A stretch of DNA of 9,148 nt from NCBI GenBank assembly GCA_903949225.1, contig CAJAYZ010000483.1, positions 1 through 9,148 on the forward strand, given 5' to 3'. This DNA comes from an uncultured Planctomycetaceae bacterium (GTDB lineage Bacteria; Planctomycetota; Planctomycetia; Pirellulales; UBA1268). Each line of letters starts with the position of its first letter. Position 1 is the stretch's first letter. A program made the translations under genes and the position numbers. A model generated the notes under the pieces. The model had not been told where the DNA came from. It was given only the letters and a program-made list of their open reading frames with translations, and did no database searches. Positions 6,888 to 9,148 of the stretch are shown piece after piece.

Positions 6888-9148
6888 TCATCGGGGCAAG
6901 GTGAGCCGCTGGCGGACGAGGACCGGAAGATGCTTCACCGGCACCGAGCCGGAGGAGAGCACTGCCTCGTGGTAGCGGCCGAGCTCAAACGCTTCCCCCT
7001 GCTCTCGCTGGATCTCCTGCCGGAGCCGGTGGTGGGCGGTGCGGCCGGCAAAGTAGGTGGAGAGCTGGACGGAGCTCTGCTTGGCGCGGACGATCTTCAG
7101 CCGCGCCTCCCCTTCCGACTGGAAGGCGTCGTTGATGAGGAACTGCAGCGCCTTCTCGTCGCTCCACGCCTCGCAGTGCATGCCGTGGTCGAGCAAGGCG
7201 TTGCAGACGGCGCGCAAATAAAACTTCAGCTGCATCAGCCTCAAGTTCAGATCGCCGTCGCCGTAGCCCTGGTCGAGCATCATCTGCTCGGTGTAGACCG
7301 CCCAGCCTTCGATGAATGTCCCTGACTGGAGGATCCGGCGAACGAGGGACGGGCAGCGGTTCGACCACTCGAGTTGCACGTAATGGCCCGGATAGGCCTC
7401 GTGGATCGAAAGGATCCTGAGCATCTGCCGGTTGTATTCCTCAAGGAAGCTTTCGCGGCGGCGCTCGTCCCAGGAAGCGGGGGGCGGACTGATCGCGTAG
7501 GTGCTCGGGCCTGAGGGATCGAGCGGCAGGGCGTTTTCGAGGTAGGCTGCAGAATTGCCGCGGCGGAATTCGGGCATCTCGAGAACCTGGCAGCGATCGG
7601 GCTCGGGAAGGCCGACGATGTCGGCGGAGCGGATGAAGCTCTTCAGCCCCGCGACCGTCTCCCGCGCGTCGCGAACGAGCGTCTCCGGGGCGCCGTGATC
7701 GCGGTTCACCGCGCCGATCACGAGCCGCACGAGCTCGCGCCGCCCGGCCGCGTCCTCCGGCGGCAGCGGCCTGCCGGGGAATTGCTTGTGCCACACCTGC
7801 CGGGAGACGGCGACGAGATCCCGATGGACCCGTTCAAACTCGGCCCGGGCCTCGGCGACGACCCGCTCGGCATCCCACCCCATGTCGAGAACGAGTTCGA
7901 GCTTCCGAGAGAACTTCTCCTTCCCGAGCCGCCACTCCCCGCGGGCTCGGGGAAGGAGCTCACGCTCGAGAAATTGCTGGTGGCGCTCGAGGGCCGCCAC
8001 GACTGGCTTGGCCGCTTCGCGCAGCGCCGGAAGCTGCGGGGAGTCGCTGGCGAGCGAGAACAGATCCTTTTGATAAAAGGCGATCGAGCCCCGGTTTTGC
8101 CCGATCGCCGTCTCGAGCATTGTCGGCGTTGGGTCGAGAAGCGACACCCTGGCCGCCTCCACGACCGGCGGGATGAGCTTCATCCGCGCGATCGCGTTTT
8201 CGATGTTTTTCTCTTTGGGCAGCGTCGACTGCGTGAGGAGCGAGTAGACGGAGTCGGTCGTGTAAGCACCGTAGACCCGCGCGTCTTGCTCGAAGGGCCG
8301 CTCGTTCTCGGCCAGCCAGATGCTGCGGAGGAGGTCGTCCCGCAGAATCTCGTAGTCGATCCGGCCATCGACGGAGAGCTTTTCAAGTGCCGCGTCGCCG
8401 AAATCCCGCTCGAGCGCCGCAAGCTGACGTTTCCAGTGGTCGAGCCACCCTGCCCGTGCCTCTGGCGAGATGTCGTCGAGGAGATGGTCGTAGGCGTGGT
8501 CGCCAAGGGTGCTCGCCTCGAGCGGCCGGAGCCGAAAGCTCTCCTGGAGGTGATCGCGGAAGAACTCGGCCAGCCGCAAATCGGCGGTGGCCTCGGCGGC
8601 CGGCTCAAGCACGGCCGTGACGGCCGCGTGATCCGACGGGGTGCGGCCATCGCGCTCGCTGCGATCAATGCCTCCTGCAGCCACGCGCCAGCCGCGTGAA
8701 CAGCCGATCCAATCGATTCGCTCGCCGCCGGTGCTCTTGGCATCGAATCCGGTGAATGTCCCCTCGGGGCCTGCCGCGCCGCGCGTCGGCACGACCACGC
8801 GAAACGTGTCGAGCAGGGTGGATTGGCTGCCATCGCCCGCAGCGAACAGGGCCTCGTACGGCGGCGTCCCTTCGCCGGCGTTGAAGTCACCGGTAACGAC
8901 GAGCCGACAGCCGGCCCCCTGCTCGTCGAGCCAGCGACGGATGAGCGCGGCCGACTCCCGGCGGGCCTCGGCCCCCTGGTGGTCGAAGTGGGTGTTGAGA
9001 AACAGGATCGGCGGCGCAGCTTGATTCGCCTTGTCGGCGAGCTTCACCCAGGTGGCAATCCGCGGCAGGGCCGCGTCCCAGCCCTTGCTGCCGACCGTCT
9101 CGGGCGTTGGCGACAGCCAGAAGTCACCACCGGCGAGCTTCTCGAAGC
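6888..9148 (-). CDS. EEP-family hydrolase domain fused to DUF885 metallopeptidase-like domain (5' end beyond window)
   Basis: The open frame runs to the right window edge, so the true start is outside; 752 complete codons are visible (numbered here from 9146). Residues 1-183 are the C-terminal part of an endonuclease/exonuclease/phosphatase fold, with NTHFDH (51-56), GDFN (86-89), 'RIDWIG' and the closing SDH (171-173): the metal and catalytic residues of that superfamily. From about residue 190 to the end is a DUF885 domain of near-normal length. It carries HEAYPGH (H582, E583, H588) and 'EGWAVYTEQM' (E613), the presumed zinc site of that putative metallopeptidase family. The protein ends 'RQRLTLPR' at a TGA. 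DUF885 proteins normally have their own signal peptide; here the domain follows the EEP end directly, with no internal signal sequence and only about 8 linker residues. The EEP part could act on nucleic acids, phospholipid or sugar phosphates; the substrate is not readable. A GTG at 9047 lies inside the EEP fold and is not the start. Confidence 0.9.
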   Translation of the reverse strand, partial: FEKLAGGDFWLSPTPETVGSKGWDAALPRIATWVKLADKANQAAPPILFLNTHFDHQGAEARRESAALIRRWLDEQGAGCRLVVTGDFNAGEGTPPYEALFAAGDGSQSTLLDTFRVVVPTRGAAGPEGTFTGFDAKSTGGERIDWIGCSRGWRVAAGGIDRSERDGRTPSDHAAVTAVLEPAAEATADLRLAEFFRDHLQESFRLRPLEASTLGDHAYDHLLDDISPEARAGWLDHWKRQLAALERDFGDAALEKLSVDGRIDYEILRDDLLRSIWLAENERPFEQDARVYGAYTTDSVYSLLTQSTLPKEKNIENAIARMKLIPPVVEAARVSLLDPTPTMLETAIGQNRGSIAFYQKDLFSLASDSPQLPALREAAKPVVAALERHQQFLERELLPRARGEWRLGKEKFSRKLELVLDMGWDAERVVAEARAEFERVHRDLVAVSRQVWHKQFPGRPLPPEDAAGRRELVRLVIGAVNRDHGAPETLVRDARETVAGLKSFIRSADIVGLPEPDRCQVLEMPEFRRGNSAAYLENALPLDPSGPSTYAISPPPASWDERRRESFLEEYNRQMLRILSIHEAYPGHYVQLEWSNRCPSLVRRILQSGTFIEGWAVYTEQMMLDQGYGDGDLNLRLMQLKFYLRAVCNALLDHGMHCEAWSDEKALQFLINDAFQSEGEARLKIVRAKQSSVQLSTYFAGRTAHHRLRQEIQREQGEAFELGRYHEAVLSSGSVPVKHLPVLVRQRLTLPR

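Noticed and set aside
7695..8699. 334-codon open frame on the plus strand
   Set aside because: Antisense to the DUF885/EEP coding region; composition is that expected from the opposite strand of a GC-rich gene.
9045..9047. GTG as a start codon for a 719-residue EEP-DUF885 protein
   Set aside because: The frame continues upstream as 'FWLSPTPE...GSKGWDAALPRIATW', which is standard EEP sequence, so the gene begins beyond the window.
1..9148. tRNA or rRNA genes, CRISPR array, insertion sequences, phage genes
   Set aside because: I saw no spaced direct repeats, transposase motifs or RNA-gene signatures; almost the entire window is accounted for by four protein genes.

Overview
The window is GC-rich bacterial DNA in which every gene I can support lies on the minus strand. 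The domains point to a Planctomycetes (Pirellulales-like) genome. The clues are a CxxCH haem domain of the type common in that phylum, a DUF6797-like region, a xylose-isomerase-like TIM barrel with the 'YNHGGW' and 'HHGH' signatures, and large secreted multidomain proteins. This assignment comes from remembered family distributions, not from a search.

Layout in the direction of transcription, right to left. (a) 9148-6888 holds a 5'-truncated gene whose product joins an endonuclease/exonuclease/phosphatase (EEP) domain to a DUF885 metallopeptidase-like domain. (b) 6887-6746 is a 142-base intergenic leader. It contains a weak stem after the stop codon, an 11+6+11 inverted repeat, and a clear ribosome binding site. 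(c) 6745-2702 encodes a 1347-residue exported mosaic protein: signal peptide, sugar-isomerase-like TIM barrel, c-type haem domain, DUF6797-like region, beta-propeller and C-terminal azurin-like copper domain. (d) 2705-1182 encodes an RND periplasmic adaptor (membrane fusion protein). (e) 1185-1 encodes the N-terminal 395 residues of an RND inner-membrane permease that continues past the window edge.

Genes c, d and e form one tightly coupled operon. The stop of c overlaps the GTG start of d (GTGA), and the stop of d overlaps the TTG start of e (TTGA). The adaptor and permease are a standard pair for export across the envelope; no outer-membrane TolC-like channel is visible here. The unusual feature is the first gene, a protein predicted to carry both haem c and a blue-copper centre, placed in translational coupling with an efflux pump. 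Gene (a) is separated by the leader and may be an independent unit. Long open frames on the plus strand are antisense shadows typical of GC-rich coding DNA. Apart from the 142-base leader there is no gene-free stretch.
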